Shown piece after piece: positions 17,298-25,075 of a stretch of DNA of 63,262 nt. Source of the stretch: CAYTZH01 sp964442285 (GTDB taxonomy: Bacteria; Myxococcota_A; UBA9160; JAFDET01). The notes under the pieces were generated by a model that was not told where the DNA came from, made no database searches, and saw nothing but the letters and a program-made list of their open reading frames with translations. The stretch spans positions 1-63,262 of the forward strand of contig CAYTZH010000028.1 of assembly GCA_964442285.1 (NCBI GenBank). Reading direction: 5' to 3'. Each line of letters starts with the position of its first letter. Within the stretch, counting starts at the first letter, position 1. Made by a program: the position numbers and the translations under genes.

Positions 17298-18076
17298 CGG
17301 TCCTGCCGGGTGAGTCGACGGCGCGCCTCGTCGACCCGCGCGTAGTAGTCCGTCAGGCGCAGCTCCTTCGCGGCCTCCGCGTCGAGCAGGACCGTGGCGC
17401 GCGGGTGGAGCTGGATGGCCGAGGCCGGGCAGCGGGCCGCCAGGGGGCCCTCGAGGGCGGCGGCGACGGCGCTGGCCTTGCGCGCGCCGCAGGCCAGCAG
17501 CAGGAGCGCGCGGGCATCCAGGATCGTGGCGATGCCCATGGTGATGGCCATCGTCGGTCCCCCGGGCTCCCGCGCCAGCTGGTTGTCGCGCACGGTGGCG
17601 GCCGAGAGCGTCTTCACGCGGGTGCGCGAGCCGAGGCTCGACCCCGGCTCGTTGAAGCCGATGTGGCCGTTGCGACCGATGCCCAGGATCTGGAGATCGA
17701 TGCCGCCGCGAGCCCGGATCCGCGCCTCGTAGGCCTCGGCCTCGGCGACCGGATCCGCCGTGTCTCCAGCGGGGAGGTGGGTGTTGGCGGGGTCCATGTC
17801 GACGTGGGCGAAGAGGCTCTCGCGCATGGCGCGGTGGAAGGACCGGGGGTGCTCGGGGCCGACGCCGAGGTACTCGTCGAGGTTGAACGTCTCGACGCGC
17901 GCGAAGCTCAGCGCGCCCCGCTGGCAGCGCCGGACGAGCTCCGCATAGAGCGCCTGGGGCGTCGTCCCCGTCGCGAGACCCAGCCGCGCGTCCGGCTTCT
18001 CGCGGATCAGGGCGGCGCAGCGGTCCGCGGCCTCCCGGGCGACGTCCTCTGCAGAGTCCAGGATCCAGACGTCCAA
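17294..18076 (-). CDS. nagB: glucosamine-6-phosphate deaminase
   Basis: 260 aa, TTG start at 18076. NagB converts glucosamine 6-phosphate to fructose 6-phosphate plus ammonia. Signatures: LGLATGTTPQALYAEL (phosphate loop), FNLDEYLGVGPEHPRSF (catalytic Asp), ILGIGRNGHIGFNEPGSSL (Asp/His/Glu region) and TMGIATIL. Length matches the E. coli enzyme (266 aa). Whether it works in amino-sugar catabolism or balances UDP-GlcNAc supply is unclear, as no nagA or transporter is adjacent. Confidence 0.95.
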   Translation of the reverse strand: MDVWILDSAEDVAREAADRCAALIREKPDARLGLATGTTPQALYAELVRRCQRGALSFARVETFNLDEYLGVGPEHPRSFHRAMRESLFAHVDMDPANTHLPAGDTADPVAEAEAYEARIRARGGIDLQILGIGRNGHIGFNEPGSSLGSRTRVKTLSAATVRDNQLAREPGGPTMAITMGIATILDARALLLLACGARKASAVAAALEGPLAARCPASAIQLHPRATVLLDAEAAKELRLTDYYARVDEARRRLTRQDR

Positions 18077-18110
18077 GCCCCAACTCCGTCACACGAACCC
18101 GGTCACCGGA

Positions 18111-18187
18111 TGGCGCCCCGAGGAGGACTCGAACCTCCGACCCGCGGCTTAGAAGGCCGCTGCTCTATCCAGCTGAGCTATCGGGGC
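18111..18187 (-). tRNA. tRNA-Arg (anticodon TCT)
   Basis: Complete cloverleaf with a GCCCCGA/TCGGGGC acceptor stem, D-arm AGCTCAGCTGGATAGAGC, anticodon stem GCGGC/GCCGC around CTTCTAA, T-arm GGAGG-TTCGAGT-CCTCC, and encoded CCA (18113-18111). Confidence 0.97.
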
Positions 18188-18293
18188 GCAGGCCGCCGGA
18201 ACCGGCCCGGAACGGCCCCCAGAGCCTAGCAGGCCCCGACGCGGGGCCGCGTTGACTGCCCCAGCCCGCGTGACTAGCTTGTAGCGCTCCGAC

Positions 18294-18368
18294 GGTGGGC
18301 GTAGCTCAGGTGGTTAGAGCGCCAGGTTGTGGCCCTGGAGGTCGGGGGTTCAAGTCCCCTCGCTCACC
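18294..18368 (+). tRNA. tRNA-His (anticodon GTG)
   Basis: Acceptor GTGGGCG/CGCTCAC with the extra G-1 at 18294 opposite C73, typical of tRNA-His. Anticodon stem CCAGG/CCTGG encloses TTGTGGC. T-loop GGGGG-TTCAAGT-CCCC(T). No encoded CCA. Confidence 0.97.
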
Positions 18369-18443
18369 CCGGAACGTCCCCTGGCGGCCCGCCCAGCGCC
18401 ACGGCGGCACGCCGCTGAACATCGTTCGGTGTATCCCGCGATC

Positions 18444-18457
18444 CCCGCCAAGGCGGG
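18444..18457 (+). terminator. weak GC hairpin downstream of tRNA-His
   Basis: CCCGCC-AA-GGCGGG followed by CTTT. The stem is short and the T-run minimal. It is the only structure seen in the 167-base gap before the PAP2 gene. Confidence 0.35.
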
Positions 18458-18535
18458 CTTTGCCGTCGATGGATCGCCTCCGTTCCGACGCCGAGAATCC
18501 TTCCCCACGGCGGGCACTTAGCGCATAATGGGCCG

Positions 18536-19231
18536 ATGCCCCCCCAGGCTCAGGGCGGGCTCGCGGCAGCGCTGCGGGCCCGTGCGGTTCCCCATCTCGG
18601 CGCCAAGGTCCGGGTGTGGCTCGGGCTCGCCGTGGGCATCTGTGTGCCCTACTTCCTGCTGCAGCACGCGGTGCTCTGGCCGCCCCAACGCGTCCCGGTG
18701 ACGCCGCTGGACGGCTGGGTGGCGTTCGATCCGCGTTGGGTCTGGCCCTACGCCTCGCTCGCGCTGCTCGTGCCCCTGGCGCCGCTCCTGGCCCTGCGCC
18801 GGAGTGAGCTGCGGCGCTACGCCGTCGGTCTCGCGCTGCTCTGCGCCGCCTGCTTCGCCACGTTCCTGCTCTTCCCGGTGGAGGGGCCGCGGCCGGCGGT
18901 CCCCGTCGAGGGGCTCTACGGCTGGATCGTGTCGGTCGACCGGCCCTCGAACTCCCTGCCCTCGCTCCACGCGGGCCTCACCGTCTACTCGCTGCTGTTC
19001 GGCTGGCGCGTGCTGCGCGACGGGCTGCAGGACGGCGGACGCCGCCGGGTCCTCGCGGGCGCCTGGCTCTGGGGCGGCCTGATCCTCTACTCGACCCTCG
19101 CCACCAAGCAGCACTGGCTGGTGGATCTCCCCGCCGGTGCCCTGGTCGCCTGGGGCGCCCACGCCCTGGCCTGGCGCCGCGCCGCGGACCGGGTCGTGCG
19201 CAGCGAGGGCGCACCGATCGCCATCCGCTGA
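18536..19231 (+). CDS. PAP2-superfamily membrane phosphatase
   Basis: 231 aa with about six transmembrane helices. The PAP2 signature is split as usual: DRPSNSLPSLHAGLTVY (motif 2, catalytic His) and STLATKQHWLVDLPAGALVAW (motif 3, catalytic His and Asp). The classical KxxxxxxRP motif 1 is not clear, as in the Aur1/inositolphosphotransferase-like subgroup. It is expected to act on lipid phosphates or polyprenyl (di)phosphates at the periplasmic face. Stands alone between tRNA-His and the convergent Lgt-like gene. Confidence 0.86.
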   Translation: MPPQAQGGLAAALRARAVPHLGAKVRVWLGLAVGICVPYFLLQHAVLWPPQRVPVTPLDGWVAFDPRWVWPYASLALLVPLAPLLALRRSELRRYAVGLALLCAACFATFLLFPVEGPRPAVPVEGLYGWIVSVDRPSNSLPSLHAGLTVYSLLFGWRVLRDGLQDGGRRRVLAGAWLWGGLILYSTLATKQHWLVDLPAGALVAWGAHALAWRRAADRVVRSEGAPIAIR

Positions 19232-19285
19232 GCGGGCTCTTCGCCGCTGCGCGGAGCGGGCGCATCGCCGCTGCGCTGGGCGGGC

Positions 19286-20059
19286 TCAGGTGGCCGTCGC
19301 GGGCCGCCTTCGCCAGATCGCCAGCAGCACCCCCAGTCCCAGGATCGTGGCCGCCACCGAGGCGTACTGGCCCGGGGTCCAGCCCAGGTAGCGCGCCTCG
19401 TGGATCCGCAGCACGTCCATCTGGAAGCGGATCGGACCGTAGAGGGCGAAGAAGAGCCCCAAGAAGAAGCCGGAGGGCCAGGTCTGCCGACCGAGGAAGG
19501 CGAACAGCACCGCGATCCCGGCCGCGTAGAACGACTCCAGCAGTCCGAGGTCGAAGCGCGCGCCGTCGGGAAAGTCCACTGCGAGCCAGTGATTGGAGAG
19601 GACGCCCGGGTGGTCGTGCTTGAGTCCGCAGCCCAGCCGGCCCACCGCCAGGGTGAAGGGCAGGGCCCAGATCAGGCAGTCCACGAAGGCCAGCATCCGG
19701 GCGGTCGTCATGTGGCGCCGATGCATGACCCACAGGAGTCCGCCCAGACCACCCAGCATGCCCCCGAATGACGACAAGCTGCTCCAGATCGCGAACAGGT
19801 ACAGCGGGTCGGAGAAGAGCCTCTCCGGCTGGTAGGCGATCACGTCGAAGACGTGGGCGCCCACGAGGCCGAGGCCGATGGCCCAGGCCAGCAGCGAGGA
19901 GGCCGTCTCGCGCTCGATCCCGAAGTGGGGCGCGCGCCAGAGCACCAGCCGGAACTGGACCACGATCGCCGCCACCACGAGCACCCCGAAGGCCTCGAGG
20001 CGGTAGAAGCCCAGGTCGAGGGCCGGCTCTTCGATGTAGGGCAGCACCGTGCCGCGCAC
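19286..20059 (-). CDS. Lgt-family protein (prolipoprotein diacylglyceryl transferase-like)
   Basis: 257 aa, seven predicted transmembrane helices. Lgt landmarks: YRLEAFGVLVV near the N-terminus, SSFGGMLGG (the canonical HGGxxG, with His replaced by Phe), AVGRLGCGLKHD (the GRxGN region) and FALYGPIRFQMDVLR (the Y-x-x-x-R-F motif near the C-terminus). True Lgt transfers diacylglyceryl from phosphatidylglycerol to the lipobox Cys. The missing His makes a paralogue with altered specificity possible. A second, shorter relative lies at 57466-58164. Confidence 0.8.
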   Translation of the reverse strand: MRGTVLPYIEEPALDLGFYRLEAFGVLVVAAIVVQFRLVLWRAPHFGIERETASSLLAWAIGLGLVGAHVFDVIAYQPERLFSDPLYLFAIWSSLSSFGGMLGGLGGLLWVMHRRHMTTARMLAFVDCLIWALPFTLAVGRLGCGLKHDHPGVLSNHWLAVDFPDGARFDLGLLESFYAAGIAVLFAFLGRQTWPSGFFLGLFFALYGPIRFQMDVLRIHEARYLGWTPGQYASVAATILGLGVLLAIWRRRPATAT

Positions 20060-20171
20060 TCCGCTCCGGGTCCGGCGGCCCAGGGTACCCGCCCGGGCGA
20101 GCCCGACCCAGACGCGAACGCCCCGGCCGCAGGGGCCGGGGCGCCGCGATCTCCGCGGACCCGAAGGGGTC

Positions 20172-22937
20172 CTACGCCTTCCGGGCCTGCTTGCGCATCC
20201 GGCGCCGGTGCAGGGCCATCAGGCCGGGCAGCACGAGCATCAGCTCGGGCCCGAGGCCGCAGCTGGTCGGCGGCGGCGGTACCGACGGCGAGCAGACCAG
20301 GGTCTCGTCGTCGTCCACCAGGCCCTCGACGATCCAGTCGTTGGTCCTGGTCGGATCGTCGTACTTGCCGTCCCCGACCCGCTTGCCGCAGTCCTCGACG
20401 CCGTTGAGCGCCCGGTCGCGGCAGGTCAGGTGGAAGATCGACTCGCCGAGCTTGGTGGTGCCCGTGGCGTCGAAGATCTCCCAGACCGACTCGTCCTGGG
20501 TGAAGCCGCTCACCGTGACCTCGTCACCCACGAGGACGTCGTCCAGGGTGGCGAGCACGGTGCCGCCCACGGCGCCGTCCCAGATGGTCACGTCCACCGT
20601 CTCGGTGCCGTCCCAGATCAGCGTGACCTCGCTGAGCGACTGCGCACAGGCGCAGCGGAACGAGCCCTGGGGCGGGGCCTCCACGTCGATCGTGACCTGG
20701 TCGACCCCCGGATCGCAGAAGTCGCCCATGACGTCGCCCGTCACGTTCACCACGTTGGTGGTCGTGCCGAACAGGGTCGCCGGCGCGACGAACGTCTGCA
20801 TCTCGCCCGGTGCCAGGGTGATGCCGCTGGCGATCTCGCCCAGCTGGTCGTCGCTGATGGTCACGTTGTCCACGGTGTCGAGGTTGGGGTTGGTGACCTT
20901 GTACTGGTACTGGACGTTGCCACCGAGGCTGATCTCGCCCTCGTCCTCGCGGTCCATCCCGAAGACCACCCAGGCCCCGAAGCGGTCGCCCAGGCTGAGC
21001 GGCTTGTGGCAGGAGGTCTTGAGCTGGATCGACTGGGTGCCGGTACCCGTGGTGTCCAGGGTCACGAAGGAGGGCAGATCGCCGCCCCCCGCCTTGGTGA
21101 TGGTCACGAGGTCGCCGAACTCGATCATGTCGACCGGGTCGACCTCGAGGCCCGAGCCCACCGCCACCGACACCGGATCCCCCGGATTGGCGTCGCCCGT
21201 GCAGTAGGCGTAGCCGCTCTGGCTGTTGCTCACCGTGCAGCCCTCACCGAGGAAGTCCCCGATGTAGACCAGGGTGAGCGACTGCAGGTCGCTGGTGCAG
21301 TGGGGTCCCGGCGGCGCCAGCGGCACGGTGCAGGCGTCCGCGGTGCCGTCGGTGCCGTCGCCGAGTGCGGCAGTGGTGCCGTTCCTGGTGGTGAACTCCA
21401 CCACCTTCAGGCTCCCGAACTCCTCGCCGAGCGCGAGGGGCTGCGAGCAGGAGGTGTGGAGCTCGATCTCCTGCTGCACGCCGCTGTCGTCGACGATCAG
21501 GTACTTCTGGTTCGGGAACAGGCCGCCCCGCCAGCGCGCGGTCACCCGGAAGGTGTCCCCGTCGTTCAGATTGCTGGCCGGCGAGATCATCTGCTTCCAG
21601 CCGAACGGACCGGCGTAGACGATGCCCACGTTGCTGGCGCCCGTGGCGTCGCCCGTGCAGCTCGCCTCGCCGTTCTGCGGATTGGGCAGCGGGCTCTGGC
21701 AGGCCTGTCCGTTGTACTCGAAGACCACGTCGACGAGCTTGGCGTCGCAGGGGGTACCCAGCGGATCCCCGGCGCCGATGCAGACCGGCGGCGGCGGCGG
21801 GGCGCTGCAGTCCACCAGTCCGCCGTCGGTGCTCTCGAACTCGGTCACCGTGAAGGCGCCGAACTTGTCGCCGCACTGGATCGCCCGGTTGCAGGAGGCG
21901 TCGAGCTTCAGGAACTGGCGCCGGTGCCAGGCGCCCTTGGCCTTCCACTTGAGCCAGTCCGGGAGCGTCCCGCTGGTGCTCGTGAACTCGACCGTGTCGC
22001 CCACGTTCAGGCCCGTGCTGGGCGTGGCCACCACGTCGGGGCTGAAGATCGTGAGGTCCGCCGGGTCCTTCACCCGACGGCGGCCGTAGCACTTGAAGGC
22101 GTGGCCCTGGTCGTTGGTCGAGGCCGAGCACTTGTCGCCCGTAAACTCGAACACGATGCGCTCGAGGTCGCCCTCGCACTGGCCCAGGTCCGGGAGCGCG
22201 GGTCGCGTCACGCAGCAGGTCTTGTCCACCTGCAAGTTGCACAGGACCGGGTTCACCATGATGGCCACCGAGGGACCGCTCACGGTCTTCTTCTGCACCA
22301 GCACGCTCGTGTTGCCGACGCCGCAGTTGGAGGCGAGGGTGTTCTCGAGGGAGAGCTCGACCTTGGTGGCGTCGGGCACGACCGAGTCGACGTCTACGCT
22401 GATGGAGCCGCTCCAGGTGCTCGTGCCGAAGTTCCCCGGCAGCGCGAAGCTGGCGGCGGGGGTGAAGGAGCCGGTGAAGGGGATGACCACCGGGGCGATC
22501 GGGCCCGAGATGGTCTCGGTCACCGTCACCGTCCCGCTGAGGCTCACCGCCGCGTTCGTCGTCGGGTCGCCGAAGGGCGGGAAGGCGGTCAGCACCGCGT
22601 CGCCCGCCTCGACCAGCGCCAGGTTGTCGATGTTGCCGCCGGGCTGGGCGACGATCGTCGTCGTGAGCGTCGAGGAGGTGATGTCGGCGCCGCCGACGGC
22701 GCAGGACGACGTGAACGACGGCGGGAAGAAGAGCAGCTGGTCGCCGGTGCCGCCCAGGGTCGGGGCGTCCCACAGGGGCTCGGGGTCGCCGGCCGTGGTG
22801 GTCGTCTCCGACACCTGGAGGAAGTCCACGCCCGTCCCGAGGAAGTCCCCGTGGTTGACGGTGGCGTGCGCCGCCGGTGCGGCGATCCACATTGCCAGCG
22901 CGAGTGCGAAACCGACCTTGCTCACGGGATTGCTCAC
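20172..22937 (-). CDS. large secreted surface protein with Cys-rich repeats and CGLG-x-EL C-terminal anchor
   Basis: 921 aa from the GTG at 22937 (GAGAGG upstream), which opens a Sec signal ending APAAHA. Residues about 25-240 are a beta-rich domain homologous to the neighbouring PEP-CTERM protein (GDFLGTGVDFLQV, GDPEPLWDAPT, QLLFFPPSF, VQKKTVSGPSV). Then come three clear and one weaker copy of a roughly 120-residue Cys-containing repeat (SCxxPLxLGxxFGxxxV pattern). A DUF11-like module (NVQYQYKVTNPNLDTVDNVTI) precedes the weaker fourth copy. The tail SCGLGPELMLVLPGLMALHRRR is a motif/helix/Arg sorting signal. Likely surface-attached or released; function unknown. Confidence 0.8.
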   Translation of the reverse strand: MSNPVSKVGFALALAMWIAAPAAHATVNHGDFLGTGVDFLQVSETTTTAGDPEPLWDAPTLGGTGDQLLFFPPSFTSSCAVGGADITSSTLTTTIVAQPGGNIDNLALVEAGDAVLTAFPPFGDPTTNAAVSLSGTVTVTETISGPIAPVVIPFTGSFTPAASFALPGNFGTSTWSGSISVDVDSVVPDATKVELSLENTLASNCGVGNTSVLVQKKTVSGPSVAIMVNPVLCNLQVDKTCCVTRPALPDLGQCEGDLERIVFEFTGDKCSASTNDQGHAFKCYGRRRVKDPADLTIFSPDVVATPSTGLNVGDTVEFTSTSGTLPDWLKWKAKGAWHRRQFLKLDASCNRAIQCGDKFGAFTVTEFESTDGGLVDCSAPPPPPVCIGAGDPLGTPCDAKLVDVVFEYNGQACQSPLPNPQNGEASCTGDATGASNVGIVYAGPFGWKQMISPASNLNDGDTFRVTARWRGGLFPNQKYLIVDDSGVQQEIELHTSCSQPLALGEEFGSLKVVEFTTRNGTTAALGDGTDGTADACTVPLAPPGPHCTSDLQSLTLVYIGDFLGEGCTVSNSQSGYAYCTGDANPGDPVSVAVGSGLEVDPVDMIEFGDLVTITKAGGGDLPSFVTLDTTGTGTQSIQLKTSCHKPLSLGDRFGAWVVFGMDREDEGEISLGGNVQYQYKVTNPNLDTVDNVTISDDQLGEIASGITLAPGEMQTFVAPATLFGTTTNVVNVTGDVMGDFCDPGVDQVTIDVEAPPQGSFRCACAQSLSEVTLIWDGTETVDVTIWDGAVGGTVLATLDDVLVGDEVTVSGFTQDESVWEIFDATGTTKLGESIFHLTCRDRALNGVEDCGKRVGDGKYDDPTRTNDWIVEGLVDDDETLVCSPSVPPPPTSCGLGPELMLVLPGLMALHRRRMRKQARKA

Positions 22938-22965
22938 GGGAAGCCCCTCTCTTTCACCACGAGAA

Positions 22966-22988
22966 TTTATACACACGAAGGTGTAAAA
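22966..22988 (-). promoter_or_regulatory. AT-rich imperfect palindrome upstream of the surface-protein gene
   Basis: TTTATACAC-ACGAAG-GTGTAAAA lies 29-51 bases before the GTG start. On the minus strand it includes TATAAA, a possible -10, but no well-spaced -35 is evident. Could be an operator or part of a promoter. Confidence 0.4.
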
Positions 22989-23031
22989 TCGACCCAAGTT
23001 TCCGCCGACAACAGATCCCCGGGAAGAGTCG

Positions 23032-23049
23032 CGACCGCTCCCGCGGTCG
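23032..23049 (-). terminator. hairpin just after the PEP-CTERM gene stop
   Basis: CGACCGC-TCCC-GCGGTCG, a perfect 7-bp stem beginning four bases after the stop codon. There is no T-run, so termination may be weak and read-through into the next gene is possible. Confidence 0.4.
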
Positions 23050-23052
23050 TCG

Positions 23053-23808
23053 CTAGCGCCGGCGCCGCCCCGCGACGCCCAGCGCTGCCAGCAGTGCGGT
23101 GCCGAGCAGCGCTCCGAGGGAGGGCTCCGGCACGGTGATCACCACCGAGGGGCCGCTCACCACCTTCTTCTGGACCAGGGCGCTCGTGCCCGCCTCGCTG
23201 AAGGCGAACAGGTTGTTGTCGAACGAGAGGAAGGCCTCGGTCGCGTTCGGCACCACGCTCGCCACGTCGACGGTGACGCTGCCGCTCCAGAGGGTCGTCC
23301 CCGCGTCCCCGGGCAGGGAGAGGCTGAGGTCCGGGGCGGCGTTCGTCGGGGTGAACGTGCCGGTCCAGGGGATGGCCACCGGGGCGATCGCGCCGCTGGT
23401 GGTTGCCGTCACCGTCACGAAGCCGGCCATGCTGGCGAAGACGCCCGTGGCCGGCGTGCCCAGGCCCGCGAGCACCGCGTCGCCGAACTCGTCGATCCGG
23501 ACGACGTCGATGGTGTCGGTGGGGCCGCTGCCCGAGATCGTGAGCTGGAGCTGGGAGCCGGTCTGGTCGAAGCCGCCGCCGCCCGCGCTCGCGCTGAAGG
23601 TCGACGGGAAGAAGAGCAGCTGGTTGCCGACCACCGTGGGCGCTCCGAACAGCGGCTCCGGGTCGCCGAAGGTCGAGGATTCCTGGACCCCCAGGAAGTC
23701 CACGTTGGTGCCGGAGAAGTCGCCGTAGACCGTGAGGGCCGAGGCCTCGCGGCCTCCGAGGCCGAGAACCAGCAAGGCGAGCAACAACAACCGCGAGAGC
23801 AGGCGCAT
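23053..23808 (-). CDS. PEP-CTERM sorting-domain protein
   Basis: 251 aa from the ATG at 23808. Signal peptide RLLSRLLLLALLVLGLGGREASA, then one beta-rich domain of about 200 residues shared with the 921-aa neighbour, with no Cys repeats. The tail VPEPSLGALLGTALLAALGVAGRRRR is a textbook PEP-CTERM: PEP motif, membrane helix, Arg cluster. Such tails are cut by an exosortase (EpsH), absent from this window, and are typical of surface or biofilm proteins. A sigma-54-like site lies upstream at 23902-23917. PEP-CTERM genes are often under PrsK/PrsR-sigma-54 control. Confidence 0.88.
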   Translation of the reverse strand: MRLLSRLLLLALLVLGLGGREASALTVYGDFSGTNVDFLGVQESSTFGDPEPLFGAPTVVGNQLLFFPSTFSASAGGGGFDQTGSQLQLTISGSGPTDTIDVVRIDEFGDAVLAGLGTPATGVFASMAGFVTVTATTSGAIAPVAIPWTGTFTPTNAAPDLSLSLPGDAGTTLWSGSVTVDVASVVPNATEAFLSFDNNLFAFSEAGTSALVQKKVVSGPSVVITVPEPSLGALLGTALLAALGVAGRRRR

Positions 23809-23901
23809 TCGAGTTTCCCCTTGTTTCCCAGGTCCGTCCCGGGCCCGTCGCGGCTTCTTCAAGCAACGCCCGGCACCCGGTCTAGGTCTGGCCATATAAG
23901 C

Positions 23902-23917
23902 TGCAAGCACTATTCCA
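23902..23917 (-). promoter_or_regulatory. sigma-54-like promoter of the PEP-CTERM gene
   Basis: Minus strand TGGAAT-AGTGC-TTGCA: 4 of 6 at -24, 5 of 5 at -12, with the obligatory 10 bases between GG and GC. It predicts a start site near 23891 and a leader of about 83 bases. The rest of the 485-base intergenic region (23809-24293) is mixed sequence without coding signs, apart from the second sigma-54-like site. Confidence 0.6.
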
Positions 23918-24232
23918 TTCCGGATCGATTGGTTTCATGAGCAAATCCTGATACTTGCGAGGGAAAGTCTCACCGGCGCGAGGTGCGAGGGGGTAGCGGC
24001 CGACCCATCTAGCGGAAAAGGATTACACATGTCCCCGTAGGGCATGAGATGGAGATCGCCGAAAGGGGCATCCCCTCGGGGCCCATCCCTGGCCGGGCCT
24101 GCTTCCCTTCACGCAGACGCCACGCGGGCCGGGCCTGCCCAAGGAGGGCGCAAGGTGACGTCGGAGGGGCGACATCGGTCCCAGAACGCGGGCAGCCTCG
24201 GCGCGGAATCGGATCGGGAGGCCGTCGGCGGC

Positions 24233-24248
24233 TGGTACATGCCTTGCT
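24233..24248 (+). promoter_or_regulatory. sigma-54-like promoter of the hemerythrin-like gene
   Basis: TGGTAC-ATGCC-TTGCT matches the TGGCAC-N5-TTGC(A/T) consensus at all but one of the specified positions, with correct GG/GC spacing. The expected start near 24259 gives a 35-base leader carrying the AGGAGG site. Confidence 0.68.
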
Positions 24249-24293
24249 TAGAATATGGACCGAAGGAATCGGAGGGATTCAGGAGGTCCAGCC

Positions 24294-24920
24294 ATGGGTT
24301 CCGTCATCCTCGCCCCGGTCTTCGAGCGTCTCAGCCAGCGCCAGCGCAGCGTCTCCGCGGAGGCGGAGCGTCTGGCCGCCGGTCAGTGGCCCGGGCCCAT
24401 CGAGGCCCTGCTGCGGAGCCTCGCCGAGGAGCTCGACACCCTCCGCTCCCTCGAGGCGGCCGTGGAGTCGAGCGAGGCGCTGGCGCGCACCCTGGGACTC
24501 CAGCACTCGAGCCTCCACCGCCACGCCGGGGCCCTCGCCGAGGTACTCACGGCGCTCGAGGGGCGCGCGGGCGAGGAGCCGGGCCGGGATGTCTCCGCGC
24601 GGCTCCTGCTGGCAGACTTCGCCCAGGAGCTCTGCGACCACCTCGACTTCGAGGAGCAGAACGAGTGCCTGGAGCTGGCTGCGGAGGCCGAGCCGCGGCT
24701 GTCGCGTCGGGTGGTGGCCCTGCGCGAGGAGCACGGCACCTTCCGCCGCTGGGCGAGGACCCTGACCGAGGCGGCCCTGGCGGCCGCGGCCGAGGAGCGC
24801 GCCTGGGCCGAAGTGTGGCGGTCTTTCGAGGCTCTCTGCGAGGCATTGCGCGACCACGAGGCCGCCGAGGCGGAGGTCCTGCAGGAGGCCTACCTGCTCG
24901 ACATCGGCGGTCGCGGCTGA
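24294..24920 (+). CDS. hemerythrin-like (HHE) protein
   Basis: 208 aa; ATG chosen because AGGAGG lies seven bases upstream. All-helical. His/Glu pattern consistent with an HHE cation-binding fold: QHSSLHRHAGAL, CDHLDFEEQNECLEL, LREEHGTFRRW and LRDHEAAEAEVLQEAY (H-x-x-x-E type). Such proteins hold a diiron centre and bind O2 or act in metal or redox sensing. Divergent from the PEP-CTERM gene, each with a sigma-54-like promoter, so they may be co-regulated. No signal peptide; cytosolic. Confidence 0.68.
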   Translation: MGSVILAPVFERLSQRQRSVSAEAERLAAGQWPGPIEALLRSLAEELDTLRSLEAAVESSEALARTLGLQHSSLHRHAGALAEVLTALEGRAGEEPGRDVSARLLLADFAQELCDHLDFEEQNECLELAAEAEPRLSRRVVALREEHGTFRRWARTLTEAALAAAAEERAWAEVWRSFEALCEALRDHEAAEAEVLQEAYLLDIGGRG

Positions 24921-24962
24921 GCGCGGCGCTCGTCGCGGCTGAGCGCGGCGCTCGTCGCGGCC
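24911..24962. repeat. 22-bp tandem repeat across a stop codon
   Basis: The unit TCGCGGCTGAGCGCGGCGCTCG is present about 2.3 times in a row. The first copy contains the TGA of the hemerythrin-like gene; the second copy repeats the same TGA just downstream. Confidence 0.85.
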
Positions 24963-25075
24963 GGGTCCGCGTCGATCGTCATCACATCGCCACCACAAAC
25001 CCGGTCTCCGAGGGTACGATCGCCCGTGGCGCGGCTCCGCCCCCACCCAGGGGCGGTCGCGCGACGGAGGTCTCG

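Noticed and set aside
20049..23138. A 1029-aa open frame antisense to the surface-protein gene
   Set aside because: Composition is the GC-shadow type (Arg/Gly/Val/Gln/His-rich, no domain). The minus strand has a signal peptide, repeats and a sorting tail.
23950..24230. Possible riboswitch in the PEP-CTERM/hemerythrin intergenic region
   Set aside because: Some GC-rich pairings exist (for example around GGGGCATCCCCTCGGGGCCC), but no conserved core of a known class could be matched and the likely + transcript starts downstream at about 24259.
24044..24293. N-terminal extension of the hemerythrin-like or phosphoesterase genes
   Set aside because: Open frames exist but contain no domain. AGGAGG and the sigma-54-like site place the real start at 24294.
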